64,000 nucleotides of DNA from the NCBI GenBank assembly GCA_036505635.1, contig DASXTC010000032.1, forward strand, positions 68,000 to 131,999. The letters run 5' to 3'. The position numbers were made by a program, and so were the translations under genes. Positions 9,749 through 17,760 of the stretch are shown here, in pieces. Position 1 is the first letter of the stretch. Every line of letters begins with the position of its first letter. The notes beneath the pieces are model-generated. The model searched no databases and was not told the DNA's origin. It saw nothing but the letters and a program-made list of their open reading frames with translations. This stretch comes from DASXTC01 sp036505635 (GTDB lineage: Bacteria > Acidobacteriota > Polarisedimenticolia > JACPZX01 > DASXTC01).

Positions 9749-11125
9749 ATGCGAATCCTCGTCATCGGCGGTGGCGGTCGCGAACACGCGCTGGTCTGGA
9801 AAATCGGCGGCAGCCCTCTCCTGCGATCGCGCGCCGACCTGATGTGCGTGCCGGGCAACGCGGGCATCGAGGACCATGCGTCCTGTCTTCCCGCCCCCGC
9901 CAGGGGCCTCACCGACGTGGCCGCGCTGGCCGACCTTGCGGTAAAGGAGCGGATCGACCTGACGGTGGTGGGCCCCGAGGCGCCTCTGATGTCCGGGCTC
10001 GTGGACGAGCTCACGCGGCGCGGGCTGGCCGTCTTCGGCGCGTCTCGTGCGGCGGCCCGGCTCGAGGGGTCGAAGGTCTTCGCCAAGGAGTTCATGCAGC
10101 GCCACGGGATCCCGACCGCCCCTTTCGAGGTCTTCTCCTCCTGCCGCGATACGCTGGACTGGCTCGGCTCCACGGAGCGCTCCTTCCCGATCGTGGTCAA
10201 GGCGGACGGGCTGGCGGCCGGCAAGGGAGTGGTTGTGGCGCCCGACAGGGCCTCGGCCCAGGAGGCGGCCCGGGCGATTCTGGAGGAGAAGCGTTTCGGC
10301 GCCGCGGGCGAGCGGATCGTCATCGAGGAATGTCTCACCGGCGCCGAGATCTCCTTCTTCGCCCTGACGGACGGCGAGTCCGCGACGCCCCTGGCCTCCT
10401 GCCAGGATCACAAGCGCCTCGGTGACGGCGACACAGGCCCCAACACGGGAGGGATGGGGGCCCTTTCGCCCTCCACCGACCTCGACCCGGACATGGAGCG
10501 TCGGATCATGGAGCGCGTGATTCAGCCCGCGATCGCGGGGATGGCCGAGGAAGGATCTCCCTACCGCGGCGTCCTCTACGCGGGCCTGATGCTGACGGAA
10601 CGCGGACCGATGGTTCTGGAGTACAACGCGCGATTCGGGGATCCGGAAGCACAGGTGCTGATGCCGCGCCTCGAGAGCGACCTGGTCCCGCTGCTCGTGG
10701 CGGCGTCGGACGCCGGCGGCCGTATGCGTGACATCGCCGGGCGGATCAGGTGGCGGCCGGAATGGGCCGCCTGCGTGGTGCTCGCCTCCGCGGGGTATCC
10801 CGGCTCCCCCGAGACGGGACGCATGATCCGGGGTCTGGAGATGGCGGCGAAGGTCCCTCAGACCGAGGTCTTCCATGCCGGGACGCGCCGCGAGCGGGAC
10901 GGCTCGCTTCGAGATAGGATCGTGACCGCCGGGGGCCGTGTGCTGGCCGTGACGTCCCTCGGCCGGGACCTGGGCGAAGCCCTCAACAGGGCTTACGCGG
11001 GAGTCGAATGCCTTTCATTCGAGGGGATGCAGTTCAGACGCGACATCGGCGGCGCGGCCCTGTCGCGGCTCGCGGCGCGACCCGAGCCATTACTCGGACA
11101 CACTCCTAGGGAGCGGGAGGGATGA
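9749..11125 (+). CDS. purD: Phosphoribosylamine-glycine ligase
   Basis: PurD (458 residues) makes GAR from phosphoribosylamine, glycine and ATP, the second step of purine synthesis. The ATG at 9749 is used because the family begins right at the dinucleotide-like loop MRILVIGGGGREHAL; an upstream GTG (9728) would add seven residues. Further signatures are KVFAKEFMQRHGIPTAPFEVF, the ATP-grasp IVVKADGLAAGKGVVVA, the glycine-rich GPNTGGMGALSP and the metal-binding EYNARFGDPEAQ. purE follows after four bases, so the pair is co-translated. Confidence 0.96.
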   Translation: MRILVIGGGGREHALVWKIGGSPLLRSRADLMCVPGNAGIEDHASCLPAPARGLTDVAALADLAVKERIDLTVVGPEAPLMSGLVDELTRRGLAVFGASRAAARLEGSKVFAKEFMQRHGIPTAPFEVFSSCRDTLDWLGSTERSFPIVVKADGLAAGKGVVVAPDRASAQEAARAILEEKRFGAAGERIVIEECLTGAEISFFALTDGESATPLASCQDHKRLGDGDTGPNTGGMGALSPSTDLDPDMERRIMERVIQPAIAGMAEEGSPYRGVLYAGLMLTERGPMVLEYNARFGDPEAQVLMPRLESDLVPLLVAASDAGGRMRDIAGRIRWRPEWAACVVLASAGYPGSPETGRMIRGLEMAAKVPQTEVFHAGTRRERDGSLRDRIVTAGGRVLAVTSLGRDLGEALNRAYAGVECLSFEGMQFRRDIGGAALSRLAARPEPLLGHTPREREG

Positions 11126-11129
11126 TCTC

Positions 11130-11657
11130 ATGAGCAGGACGCCCGCGGAGGGCCGCGGCCGGGTCGGCATCGTGATGGGAAGCGATTCCGACCTGCCGGT
11201 GATGCGGGAGGCGGCGAAGGTCCTCTCGCAGTTCGGAGTGGAGTACGAGTTGACCGTGGCTTCGGCGCACCGATCCCCCGAGCGAGCGGCACGTTACGCC
11301 CGGACCGCCGCCGAGCGCGGCCTCGACGCGATCATCGCCGGAGCCGGGGGCGCGGCTCACCTGGCCGGCGTCCTGGCCGCCGGCACCACGGTGCCAGTCA
11401 TCGCGGTGCCGCTGGCCTCGAGCCCGCTGGCGGGGTTCGACGCGCTGCTTTCGAGCGTGCAGATGCCGCTCGGGGTGCCGGTGGCGGTCATGTCGGTGGG
11501 CCCGTGGGGGGCGCACAACGCCGGGCTGTTCGCCGTGCAGATCATTGCGCGGCGCGTCGTCCATCTTCGCGCCGCCCTCGTCCGGCACAAGCGGAAGATG
11601 GCGGCCGAAGTGGAGGTGAAGGCCCGGGCCGTCTCCGCGGAAACGGAAGAGAAATGA
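11130..11657 (+). CDS. purE: N5-carboxyaminoimidazole ribonucleotide mutase (class I PurE)
   Basis: This 175-residue protein converts N5-CAIR to CAIR in purine synthesis. It carries the class I hallmarks: IVMGSDSDLPVM at the N-terminus, the ASAHRSPER catalytic His loop (about residue 55), IIAGAGGAAHLAGV, and VPLASSPLAGFDALLSSVQMPLGVPVA. A ribosome site GGGAGGG overlaps the end of purD. The last 25 residues (RKMAAEVEVKARAVSAE) extend beyond the compact fold and look like a charged tail. The stop overlaps the next ATG (ATGA). PurK, the usual upstream partner for N5-CAIR, is not in the window. Confidence 0.96.
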   Translation: MSRTPAEGRGRVGIVMGSDSDLPVMREAAKVLSQFGVEYELTVASAHRSPERAARYARTAAERGLDAIIAGAGGAAHLAGVLAAGTTVPVIAVPLASSPLAGFDALLSSVQMPLGVPVAVMSVGPWGAHNAGLFAVQIIARRVVHLRAALVRHKRKMAAEVEVKARAVSAETEEK

Positions 11658-12964
11658 TCGGACTTCACATCACGACGCAGGGATGCAAGCTGAACCAGTT
11701 CGACTCGGCGGAGCTGGCCGGAGCGCTGCGTGGCGCGGCCACGCTGGTCCCCGATCCGGCCGGGGCGCTGCTCGTGATCGTCAACACGTGCACCGTCACC
11801 GGGGCCGCCGACGCGGACGCTCGGCAGGCCCTGCGCAGGCGCCGACGCGAGAGCCCGCGCGCCCTCATCGTGGCGACGGGCTGCTACGCCGAGCGTGACC
11901 CGGAGGCGCTGCGCGCGATGCCCGAGGTCGACCTCGTCCTGACACGCGAAGAGCGCCCGCGGGCGTCCAGGCTCATCCTGACCTTGCTGCACGAGAGGTT
12001 CCCGGACGAGCTGGCCGACGGGTGCGCCGACCGCGTGGCGGAGGAGACGCTGCCTGACTTCGGAGAGAGGACGCGGGCCTTCCTGCGCGTCCAGGAGGGG
12101 TGCGATCTGTCCTGCTCCTATTGCGTGATACCCCAGGTGCGCGGCGCCTCGCGCAGCGTCCCTCCCGTCCAGCTCGAGCGCCGGCTGGGGCTCCTGCTCG
12201 ACGCGGGCTTCCGGGAGGTGGTGCTCACCGGGGTCAATACGGGCGACTACGGCAAGGACCTCACGCCGCGCGAGGATCTCGCGGGCCTGCTGTCGAGGCT
12301 GGCGCGCCGGGAGGGGGACTTCCGCATCCGCCTCAACTCCGTCGAGCCGCGTTGCGTGACCCCGGAGCTTGTGGCCGTGATCGCCGATGAGCCGAAGGTG
12401 GCCCGACACCTGCAGGTGCCAATACAGAGCGGATCCGACGGGGTGCTTCGCGCGATGCGGCGCAACTACCGGACGAGTCATTATGCCCGCGTCATGCAGA
12501 TGCTCCGGTCGAGGATCCCCGACGTCGGGATCGGCGCGGACGTCATCGTGGGGTTTCCGGGAGAAGGGGAGGGGGAGTTCGGCGAAACGGTGAGCTTCAT
12601 CCGCTCGATGCCGATCAACTACCTCCACGTCTTCCCGTACTCGCGTCGCCCCGGGACCCCCGCGGCGTTGATGCCCGGACAGGTCCCTCCACCGGCCGTC
12701 GCGGAACGGGGACGGAGGCTGCGCGCGCTGGGCGGGGATCTCTCGCGAGACTTCCGCCGGAGTCAGATGGCGCGCCGCCTGCGCGCGCTGGTCCTCGCCG
12801 GACGCCGGGCCGATGGCAGGGCGCGCGCGCTCACTTCCAACTTCATCGACCTCACCCTCGACGCGGACCTTCCCGAGAACGCCTTCGCCGACGTGGTGAT
12901 TACCCGGGTCGAGGGGTCCGAGACGGTCGCGGTCCCCGCGCCGGTGGCGACGACCGGTTCCTAG
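11654..12964 (+). CDS. mtaB: tRNA t6A37 methylthiotransferase MtaB-type (radical SAM)
   Basis: This 436-residue methylthiotransferase adds a methylthio group to t6A at position 37 of tRNA. The N-terminal UPF0004 domain supplies three Cys ligands (TQGCKLNQFDS, IVNTCTVTGAADAD, ATGCYAERDPEAL). The radical-SAM core has the CxxxCxxC motif (CDLSCSYCVIPQVRG, about residue 155). HLQVPIQSGSD and ADVIVGFPGEGE complete the pattern. The TGCYAER and NTGDYG motifs favour MtaB over MiaB or RimO. The C-terminus has a short TRAM-like region. The ATG overlaps the purE stop. Its TAG stop shares the palindrome CTAG with the stop of the convergent small gene. Confidence 0.92.
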   Translation: MIGLHITTQGCKLNQFDSAELAGALRGAATLVPDPAGALLVIVNTCTVTGAADADARQALRRRRRESPRALIVATGCYAERDPEALRAMPEVDLVLTREERPRASRLILTLLHERFPDELADGCADRVAEETLPDFGERTRAFLRVQEGCDLSCSYCVIPQVRGASRSVPPVQLERRLGLLLDAGFREVVLTGVNTGDYGKDLTPREDLAGLLSRLARREGDFRIRLNSVEPRCVTPELVAVIADEPKVARHLQVPIQSGSDGVLRAMRRNYRTSHYARVMQMLRSRIPDVGIGADVIVGFPGEGEGEFGETVSFIRSMPINYLHVFPYSRRPGTPAALMPGQVPPPAVAERGRRLRALGGDLSRDFRRSQMARRLRALVLAGRRADGRARALTSNFIDLTLDADLPENAFADVVITRVEGSETVAVPAPVATTGS

Positions 12965-13194
12965 ACGTCCCCGTGCGTGCAGCGCAGGACGATCCTGTAG
13001 GGAAGCCCCTGCAGGCTCAGGTCCTCATCGCAGACCGAGCAGGTCACCAGCGCCGGCTGCGCCGACGGCATCCCGGATCCTGCCGGATCCCCGTCCCGCG
13101 CCGGCGGAACTCCGGGCGCCGGCCTCGGATCGAGCACGGGGATCGTCGCGTGTCCCCTCCTGGTATGCGAGGAGTGTGTGGTGGGAGGAGTCAT
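12961..13194 (-). CDS. Small Cys-rich protein of unknown function
   Basis: This 77-residue product has a good ribosome site (GGAGG four bases before the ATG). The N-terminal two thirds are Pro/Arg/His-rich and probably disordered. The C-terminus holds CSVCDEDLSLQGLPYRIVLRCTHGDV, a C-x2-C plus C-x-H arrangement that could bind one zinc. It lies 51 bases downstream of the HhH gene on the same strand and may be the last gene of the ParA/MinD cluster. The stop codon is shared, through CTAG, with mtaB on the other strand. I do not recognise a family, and a spurious frame cannot be fully excluded. Confidence 0.5.
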   Translation of the reverse strand: MTPPTTHSSHTRRGHATIPVLDPRPAPGVPPARDGDPAGSGMPSAQPALVTCSVCDEDLSLQGLPYRIVLRCTHGDV

Positions 13195-13245
13195 GGCGCC
13201 TCCTTGTTGACGCGGAGGCAGTCTACCACTCGACGGTGATGACGC

Positions 13246-13758
13246 TCAACCAAACGACCAGAAGGTTCCTTCGGCTCGGCTTGCGATCGACTTGCGCGGC
13301 GCCGGCGCGCGGACCAGCTCAGCGGCCATCACGGCCGCGGCCGCGATCTCGGCATGGCGAGGGGGGGCGGGCTCGGGGAATGGGTCGGATCCCTGCCAGA
13401 GGAGGGCCGCCTCATCGAGGGAGACTCCCTCGCCCGGCCATGGCGAAGGCGGGTCTCCCCCGGCGGCGGCTCTTTCCCCCCGCTCGTTGGCCCCGGGGGC
13501 CCGGGTGCTCCTGGCCCGCGCTCCCGCGGGTGGATCCGAGGGCGTGGGGGAGCCTCCGATGCCGCGGTCGATCATCTCCTCGGCCCCCGATTTGAGACGG
13601 CGCGCCGTCTGGACGCTCAGGTGCGCCCGATCGGAGAGGTGGTGGACCGAGGCTTCAGCCACGCCCTCCAGCGTGAAGAACCCGGCGGCCCTCAGGGCGC
13701 GGAAGGTGACGCGCCCTTCACCGTGGACCTGACTCAGCAGCATGACCGGGTCGGTCAT
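13246..13758 (-). CDS. Helix-hairpin-helix-like protein coupled to ParA
   Basis: The first 55 of 170 residues resemble a tandem HhH DNA-binding module of the RuvA/RNA-polymerase-alpha type: FRALRAAGFFTLEGVAEA, then LSVQTARRLKSGAEEMI. The central part is Pro/Gly/Ala/Arg-rich and likely disordered, and a short conserved-looking segment (SLDEAALLWQG) lies in the C-terminal half. The ATG has an AGGAG ribosome site inside parA and overlaps its 3' end by 41 bases, so translation is coupled. It occupies the place where parB normally follows parA. A role as the DNA or cargo adaptor of this ParA is inferred from position only. Confidence 0.6.
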   Translation of the reverse strand: MTDPVMLLSQVHGEGRVTFRALRAAGFFTLEGVAEASVHHLSDRAHLSVQTARRLKSGAEEMIDRGIGGSPTPSDPPAGARARSTRAPGANERGERAAAGGDPPSPWPGEGVSLDEAALLWQGSDPFPEPAPPRHAEIAAAAVMAAELVRAPAPRKSIASRAEGTFWSFG

Positions 13759-14560
13759 CGCTCGTCTCCTTGAGGACCAGTCCGGGACCTGTCCAGACTC
13801 CCTCGGTCTGTTCCCGCAGCACCTCCTCGGCGAGCGAGATGTAATCCTGCGAGCCGCGACATCGCGGGTCGTACTGCGTCACGGGGACGCCGAAGGATGC
13901 GGCCTCCTTCAGGCGCACGTTGCGATGGATCATCGTGCGGTAGAGGGCCTCCTTGAAGAAGCGTTCCATCTCGGCGACCACTTCGCGGGCGAAGGTCGTC
14001 TGGCGATCGAACATGGTCGCCAGCGCGCGGATGCGTTTCTCCGACAGCCAGCGCCTCCTGTAGCGTTGCAGCGAGCGCAGGAAGTTGCCCGCGCCGTTGA
14101 GCGAGAAGAAGCCGATCTCCACGGGGATCAGGATCTCGTCGCACGCCCGAAGCGCGTTGAAGGTCAGTACCCCGAGGCTGGGAGGGCAATCGATCACGAC
14201 GAAGTCATAGTCCCGGGGCGTCGCCTTCAGGCACTCGGCGAGCCGCCCCTCCCCCTCATCGTCGAAGCCGAGGTCCCTCTCCGCGAAGAAGAGGTCATCT
14301 CCCGATGGGGCCAGGTCGAATCCGGGCTGGATCTCGACGAGCACGGGCTCGAGACTGCCTCGCCTCATGAGCGCCTCGTGCACCGTGCGGACGATCGGGG
14401 ACGCGAGCCCACCGTTGAGCCCCATCGTGGCGTGGGCCTGTGGGTCGAGATCCACGATGAGCACCTTCTGGCCGGCCAGCCGCAGCGCCCCCGCGAGGTT
14501 CACGGCCGTCGTGGTCTTGCCGCATCCCCCTTTCTGGTTCATGACGCTGATGACGCGCAC
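13718..14560 (-). CDS. ParA family ATPase
   Basis: This 280-residue ParA/Soj-type ATPase starts at a GTG. The deviant Walker A is KGGCGKTTTAVNLAGAL (residues 10-26) with the signature Lys. Walker A' (VDLDPQAHATMGL) and Walker B (DFVVIDCPPSLGVLT) follow. The central sequence IPVEIGFFSLNGAGNFLRSLQRYRR corresponds to the P-x-x-F/Y-A-L-x-G helix of chromosomal ParA proteins. Such ATPases form ATP-dependent, DNA-bound dimers and move DNA or protein cargo. It is 11 bases downstream of a second, MinD-like ATPase and overlaps the HhH gene. No parB or parS-like partner is seen, so it is probably a cargo-positioning ParA rather than the chromosomal one. Confidence 0.9.
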   Translation of the reverse strand: MRVISVMNQKGGCGKTTTAVNLAGALRLAGQKVLIVDLDPQAHATMGLNGGLASPIVRTVHEALMRRGSLEPVLVEIQPGFDLAPSGDDLFFAERDLGFDDEGEGRLAECLKATPRDYDFVVIDCPPSLGVLTFNALRACDEILIPVEIGFFSLNGAGNFLRSLQRYRRRWLSEKRIRALATMFDRQTTFAREVVAEMERFFKEALYRTMIHRNVRLKEAASFGVPVTQYDPRCRGSQDYISLAEEVLREQTEGVWTGPGLVLKETSDDRPGHAAESGPR

Positions 14561-14571
14561 GCCGCCCGCCC

Positions 14572-15522
14572 TCAGTTCGCCAGGCCCGACAGCAGCACCC
14601 TGAGCCGTGTGGCGAAGGGCTGCCGGGAGGACGAAGGAGCCGCGGCCCGCGGCCCGAGACGCGCCGCGATCGAGATCATCGCGCGCGCCGCGGGGGAGTC
14701 GGGGTGGGAGAGAGCCACCGGCACCCGCTCGGCGATCGAGCTCTCGACTCTCTCGTCGAACGGGATGATGCCGCCCAGCTCCAGCTCCCGCGAGAGGAAC
14801 TTGCGCGTCACGTGGGCGACTTTGCGGTACGTCTCGAGCCCCGAAGCCTCGGAGCCCGCCTGATTGACCACCAGGAGGGCGGAAGCATCGGGCCGGCGCG
14901 CGAAGATCGCCTTGATGACGGCGTAGGCGTCCGTCATGGAGGTGACGTCGCCGGTCGTCACCACCAGAACGTGGTCCGAAGCCAGCAGGAAGAGGAGCGA
15001 CTGCCGGTCGATCCCGCTCGGCGTGTCGATGATGAGGAGGTCTGTCACCCGATCGAGTGAAGCGATCCCGTCCACAAGGGCGCCGAACCTCGCAGCGCTG
15101 AGGTTCGTCAGGTCCGGAATCCCCGAGCCGCCCGGGATCACGTTGACACCACGCGGCCCCCGTACGAGGACCTCCTCGACCCGCCTCTCTCCCGAGATCA
15201 GGTGAGAGGCGTTGTAGCGAGGCGTCATGTTGTAGAGGATGTGGATGTTCGCGAGCCCGAGGTCCGCGTCGAGGATCGTGACACGGGTGGTGGCCGCGAG
15301 GATCGCGCCGAGGTTGCAGGCCAGCACGCTCTTGCCGGTGCCCCCCTTGCCGCTCGAGACGCTGACGACATCGAAGGGACGCGCCGCGGAGGCCGGTTCG
15401 GCCGCGGGGTGGACCGCCCGCGCGGTCATGGCCGGAGCGGGAGGCTCCACGATCGACGAGAAGGACCCCTCGACGAGATCGGCCATGCCGCGCCCGAGCG
15501 CCCGCTTCTTCCTGCCCGACAT
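14572..15522 (-). CDS. FlhG/MinD-like P-loop ATPase with a ParB-type N-terminal box
   Basis: This is a 316-residue P-loop ATPase. After about 50 residues of leader comes SSGKGGTGKSVLACNLG (deviant Walker A), ILDADLGLANIHIL (A') and LLIIDTPSGIDRQSL (Walker B), followed by VVTTGDVTSMTDAYAVIKA. This pattern is closest to FlhG and MinD. The C-terminal QPFATRLRVLLSGL could be a membrane-targeting amphipathic helix. The N-terminus reads KKRALGRGMADLVEG, very like the LGRGLxALL box at the start of ParB proteins, which touches ParA. No flagellar genes are nearby. The start overlaps the upstream stop by one base (TGATG), so the two genes are coupled. Confidence 0.85.
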   Translation of the reverse strand: MSGRKKRALGRGMADLVEGSFSSIVEPPAPAMTARAVHPAAEPASAARPFDVVSVSSGKGGTGKSVLACNLGAILAATTRVTILDADLGLANIHILYNMTPRYNASHLISGERRVEEVLVRGPRGVNVIPGGSGIPDLTNLSAARFGALVDGIASLDRVTDLLIIDTPSGIDRQSLLFLLASDHVLVVTTGDVTSMTDAYAVIKAIFARRPDASALLVVNQAGSEASGLETYRKVAHVTRKFLSRELELGGIIPFDERVESSIAERVPVALSHPDSPAARAMISIAARLGPRAAAPSSSRQPFATRLRVLLSGLAN

Positions 15523-16646
15523 CAGTTCTCCATGAAGCCGGTCTTGAGGATCCGGACGGGGGGCGGATCGGAGGTGCCTCGCTCCTCCGGAGCCCCGGGG
15601 GGCGCGGCCGGCCCTTCGCCGCTCTCGGGCGCCGCGGCCCCGAGACGCCCGAACTCGGCTATCTCCTCGGTGGTGAGCGCCGCCCTTGCGGGCGCACGTG
15701 AATCCGCGATTTCGGGGGCGCCTCCCCGATCGGTCACGCCGCTCGATGCGCCCGAAATCGCGCGCGCCGCGTCACGGCACTGCGCGTCGTCGGTGATCGG
15801 CAGCGACCGGGCCGGATCGAAGAGCCTGAGCTCCACCCCCCGGGGCGTGGATATGAGTGACGCGAAGACGCGCCCCTCGCGGCGCAGGTCGACGCCTCCC
15901 GCGATCGCCTCCGGCGCGATGCCGTGGCCGTCCTCCCGGGGTCCCTTCAGCTCCTCGATGACGCGCCGCATCAGGGAGCGGGCCTCTCCGGCCGGCAGGC
16001 CGGCCAGCGCCGGGTCGATCCCCGCGGCTGCCGCAATCGGGCCCGCCGCGCGCGCGCGCCGGAGCAGGACGCCTCGCGCCCCGCCGGCGGACACGAGCGT
16101 CGCCTCGTGGATCTCGATGTCGGGCTCCGCCAGGCAGGCGGCCAGGCGCAGCGTTTCGCCGGAAATCGCGCCGGCCACGAGGAGCAGGCGGGGCTGCCGG
16201 GACAGGTCGAGGCCGACGACGGGCACGAGCGCGCGCAGCAGGCCGAGGTTGGCGGCGATCCACTCCCACTGATCGACCGCCCGGGCCACAGCCTCGGGAT
16301 CTGCCTCGAGGTGAAACGAGACGAGGGCGAGCCCGCCGTGCTCATCGGCGGCGAGCAGATCGATGGCGCCCCTGCCGGCGATCGGGATGGAGGCGGCCAC
16401 CGCGCGCATCCCGGGCGAGAGGGCATCGAGATCGGCGAGGACGGCCTCGCGCAGTTCCTCGGAGCTGGCCGGGGTGACGGTGGCGAGACGCACGGTGGAG
16501 CTGGCTCCCCTTGCGGTGGGCGGCTCGGCTCCCCGGTGTGAAAAAGGAGCGCCGGCCCGCACGCGGTTTCGGGACGAATGAGTGAAATCGTCTGAACTGG
16601 TGAATGCGCGCCCGCGACCAACGGGTGTCGCAAATCGGGCGCTCAT
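15522..16646 (-). CDS. NucS/DUF91-like restriction-endonuclease-fold protein, probably catalytically dead
   Basis: The segment around residues 60-190 follows the layout of NucS/DUF91-type PD-(D/E)xK proteins: EELREAVLADLDALSPGM, GAIDLLAADEHGGLALVSF, AVDQWEWIAANLGLLRALVP, RLLLVAG. The Asp of the I-D-L-L strand is present, but the E-x-K expected on the next strand is replaced by S-F-H, so nuclease activity is unlikely. The C-terminal 150 residues are Ala/Gly/Pro-rich and end in VRILKTGFMEN. The start is uncertain: the most upstream ATG is given, but internal GTG codons near residue 50 would begin just before the domain. The stop overlaps the MinD-like ATG (TGATG). Confidence 0.6.
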   Translation of the reverse strand: MSARFATPVGRGRAFTSSDDFTHSSRNRVRAGAPFSHRGAEPPTARGASSTVRLATVTPASSEELREAVLADLDALSPGMRAVAASIPIAGRGAIDLLAADEHGGLALVSFHLEADPEAVARAVDQWEWIAANLGLLRALVPVVGLDLSRQPRLLLVAGAISGETLRLAACLAEPDIEIHEATLVSAGGARGVLLRRARAAGPIAAAAGIDPALAGLPAGEARSLMRRVIEELKGPREDGHGIAPEAIAGGVDLRREGRVFASLISTPRGVELRLFDPARSLPITDDAQCRDAARAISGASSGVTDRGGAPEIADSRAPARAALTTEEIAEFGRLGAAAPESGEGPAAPPGAPEERGTSDPPPVRILKTGFMEN

Positions 16647-16670
16647 CTTACGCCTCGATCCGAACCCAAG

Positions 16671-17429
16671 TCAAGGTCCGATGTCACCGACCGAGAAGAT
16701 CGGCATTCCGCTGAAGTTCATCGAGGCCTCGATCTCCCGCAGGAAGCCCAGCTCCGCCAGCGAGAGCAACGCGCTGAGGGATTGCCGGTCCCCCTCGAGG
16801 GCGGAGCTCGTGCTCCGAGGTGTGACGGTTCTGTCCGGGCCGCGGTAAACGTGGCGTGCCAGCCTCACGATCTTGGCGTAGAGCGGATCGGCGGGGACTC
16901 CGCGCAGCAGCCCGTTCATGAGGTCCATCGCGAGCGCCACGCCGAGCCGGCTGACACGCTCGTCGGGCGACTCGACGAACAGGTCGTACCGGTGCTCAGG
17001 CGCCCTGTAGCCGCACGTGACGCCGCTGCAGACGCGCATGTCCGCGATGCCGTGCTGGAAGTCGATGATCAGGTGCTCCAGCAGGTGGGCGGTGTCCACG
17101 GTGTCGTCGACCTCCCGCATCGCGCAGGAGGGGCGCCGCCCGGCGTCGAAGAAGGTCTCCTGGATCCGATTGTCCCCGCAACAGACGTGCCGGGAGAGGC
17201 TGGGACAGATCCGCTCGAGCCCCTCGATGAGGGAGGAAGGGCTCGCGTGCGCCGTGCCGGCGCCGAGGTGCACGTCCAGGGTGAGCTTGAGCCGCCGCTG
17301 GCCCGGCACGAACCTCTTGTTGAGAGCAGTGACCTCGGGGAAAGTCCCGAACGTCAGACCGATCAAGGCCATCGGCCCGGCGTCCACCGCCGGTTCCTCG
17401 TCCTCCCAACCGGCCTGACGCCTCGACAT
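16671..17429 (-). CDS. Stand-alone protein resembling the N-domain of cyanophycin synthetase
   Basis: This 252-residue protein aligns by eye with the N-terminal domain of CphA1: a LTLDV strand, SSLIEGLERICPSLSRHVC (compare the I-x-G-x4-LPSL-x-x-H-x-C segment), TAHLLEHLIIDFQHGIADM (compare GHIVEHIALELQELAGM), a Y-D-L-F-V-E-S strand and a final LGVALAMDLMNGLLRG helix. There is no ATP-grasp or Mur-ligase domain. In CphA1 this domain anchors the chain and carries a cryptic metallopeptidase-like site. The H-x-x-E-H motif is kept here. A stand-alone hydrolase or peptide-binding role is inference. It follows the two 68-aa genes and precedes the NucS-like gene by 24 bases. Confidence 0.6.
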   Translation of the reverse strand: MSRRQAGWEDEEPAVDAGPMALIGLTFGTFPEVTALNKRFVPGQRRLKLTLDVHLGAGTAHASPSSLIEGLERICPSLSRHVCCGDNRIQETFFDAGRRPSCAMREVDDTVDTAHLLEHLIIDFQHGIADMRVCSGVTCGYRAPEHRYDLFVESPDERVSRLGVALAMDLMNGLLRGVPADPLYAKIVRLARHVYRGPDRTVTPRSTSSALEGDRQSLSALLSLAELGFLREIEASMNFSGMPIFSVGDIGP

Positions 17430-17521
17430 CGCGGGATCCCAGCGTGAGACCCCCCGCCCGGCGGCGCCGGCGAGTCCGCGCCGCGCGCCCCATCGGGCGG
17501 AGGGGAAGGCTCAATGCCGAT

Positions 17522-17728
17522 TCACACCTCGTCGAACCTGGAGTCTTCCTTGTCGAGCGTTCCCTGGAGGACGATGCGGTATTCACCGGTGTCGAGGTTG
17601 AAGCCCTCGACCCTGGCGGTGCAGTTGATGCTGCTGAAGAGCATCTCGCCGAGCTTGTTCTTGAGCGTGCCCGGCGCTGTCGGTGAGCTCTCGATGCAGC
17701 GGATGTCCTGGATGCGGAAGCGGGCCAT
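17522..17728 (-). CDS. 68-aa small protein, tandem paralogue 2
   Basis: This gene starts MARFRIQDIRCIE and ends in TGEYRIVLQGTLDKEDSRFDEV. By direct comparison it is identical to its upstream neighbour at 37 of 68 positions without gaps. Conserved blocks are MARFR at the N-terminus, ARVE near residue 38, TGEYR at 47-51 and VLQGTLD at 53-59, suggesting a small beta-containing fold. An essentially perfect AGGAGGTGA ribosome site precedes the ATG, implying strong translation. There is no signal peptide or membrane segment. I do not recognise the family. It sits 32 bases after the first copy and 92 bases before the CphA-N-like gene. Confidence 0.8.
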   Translation of the reverse strand: MARFRIQDIRCIESSPTAPGTLKNKLGEMLFSSINCTARVEGFNLDTGEYRIVLQGTLDKEDSRFDEV

Positions 17729-17760
17729 GTCACGTCACCTCCTTCTGGAGCGGGCGGGGG

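Noticed and set aside
13718..15522. The chromosomal parAB locus or a flagellar flhG locus
   Set aside because: No parB, parS-like 16-mers, gidA/B or flagellar genes were seen around the two ATPases.
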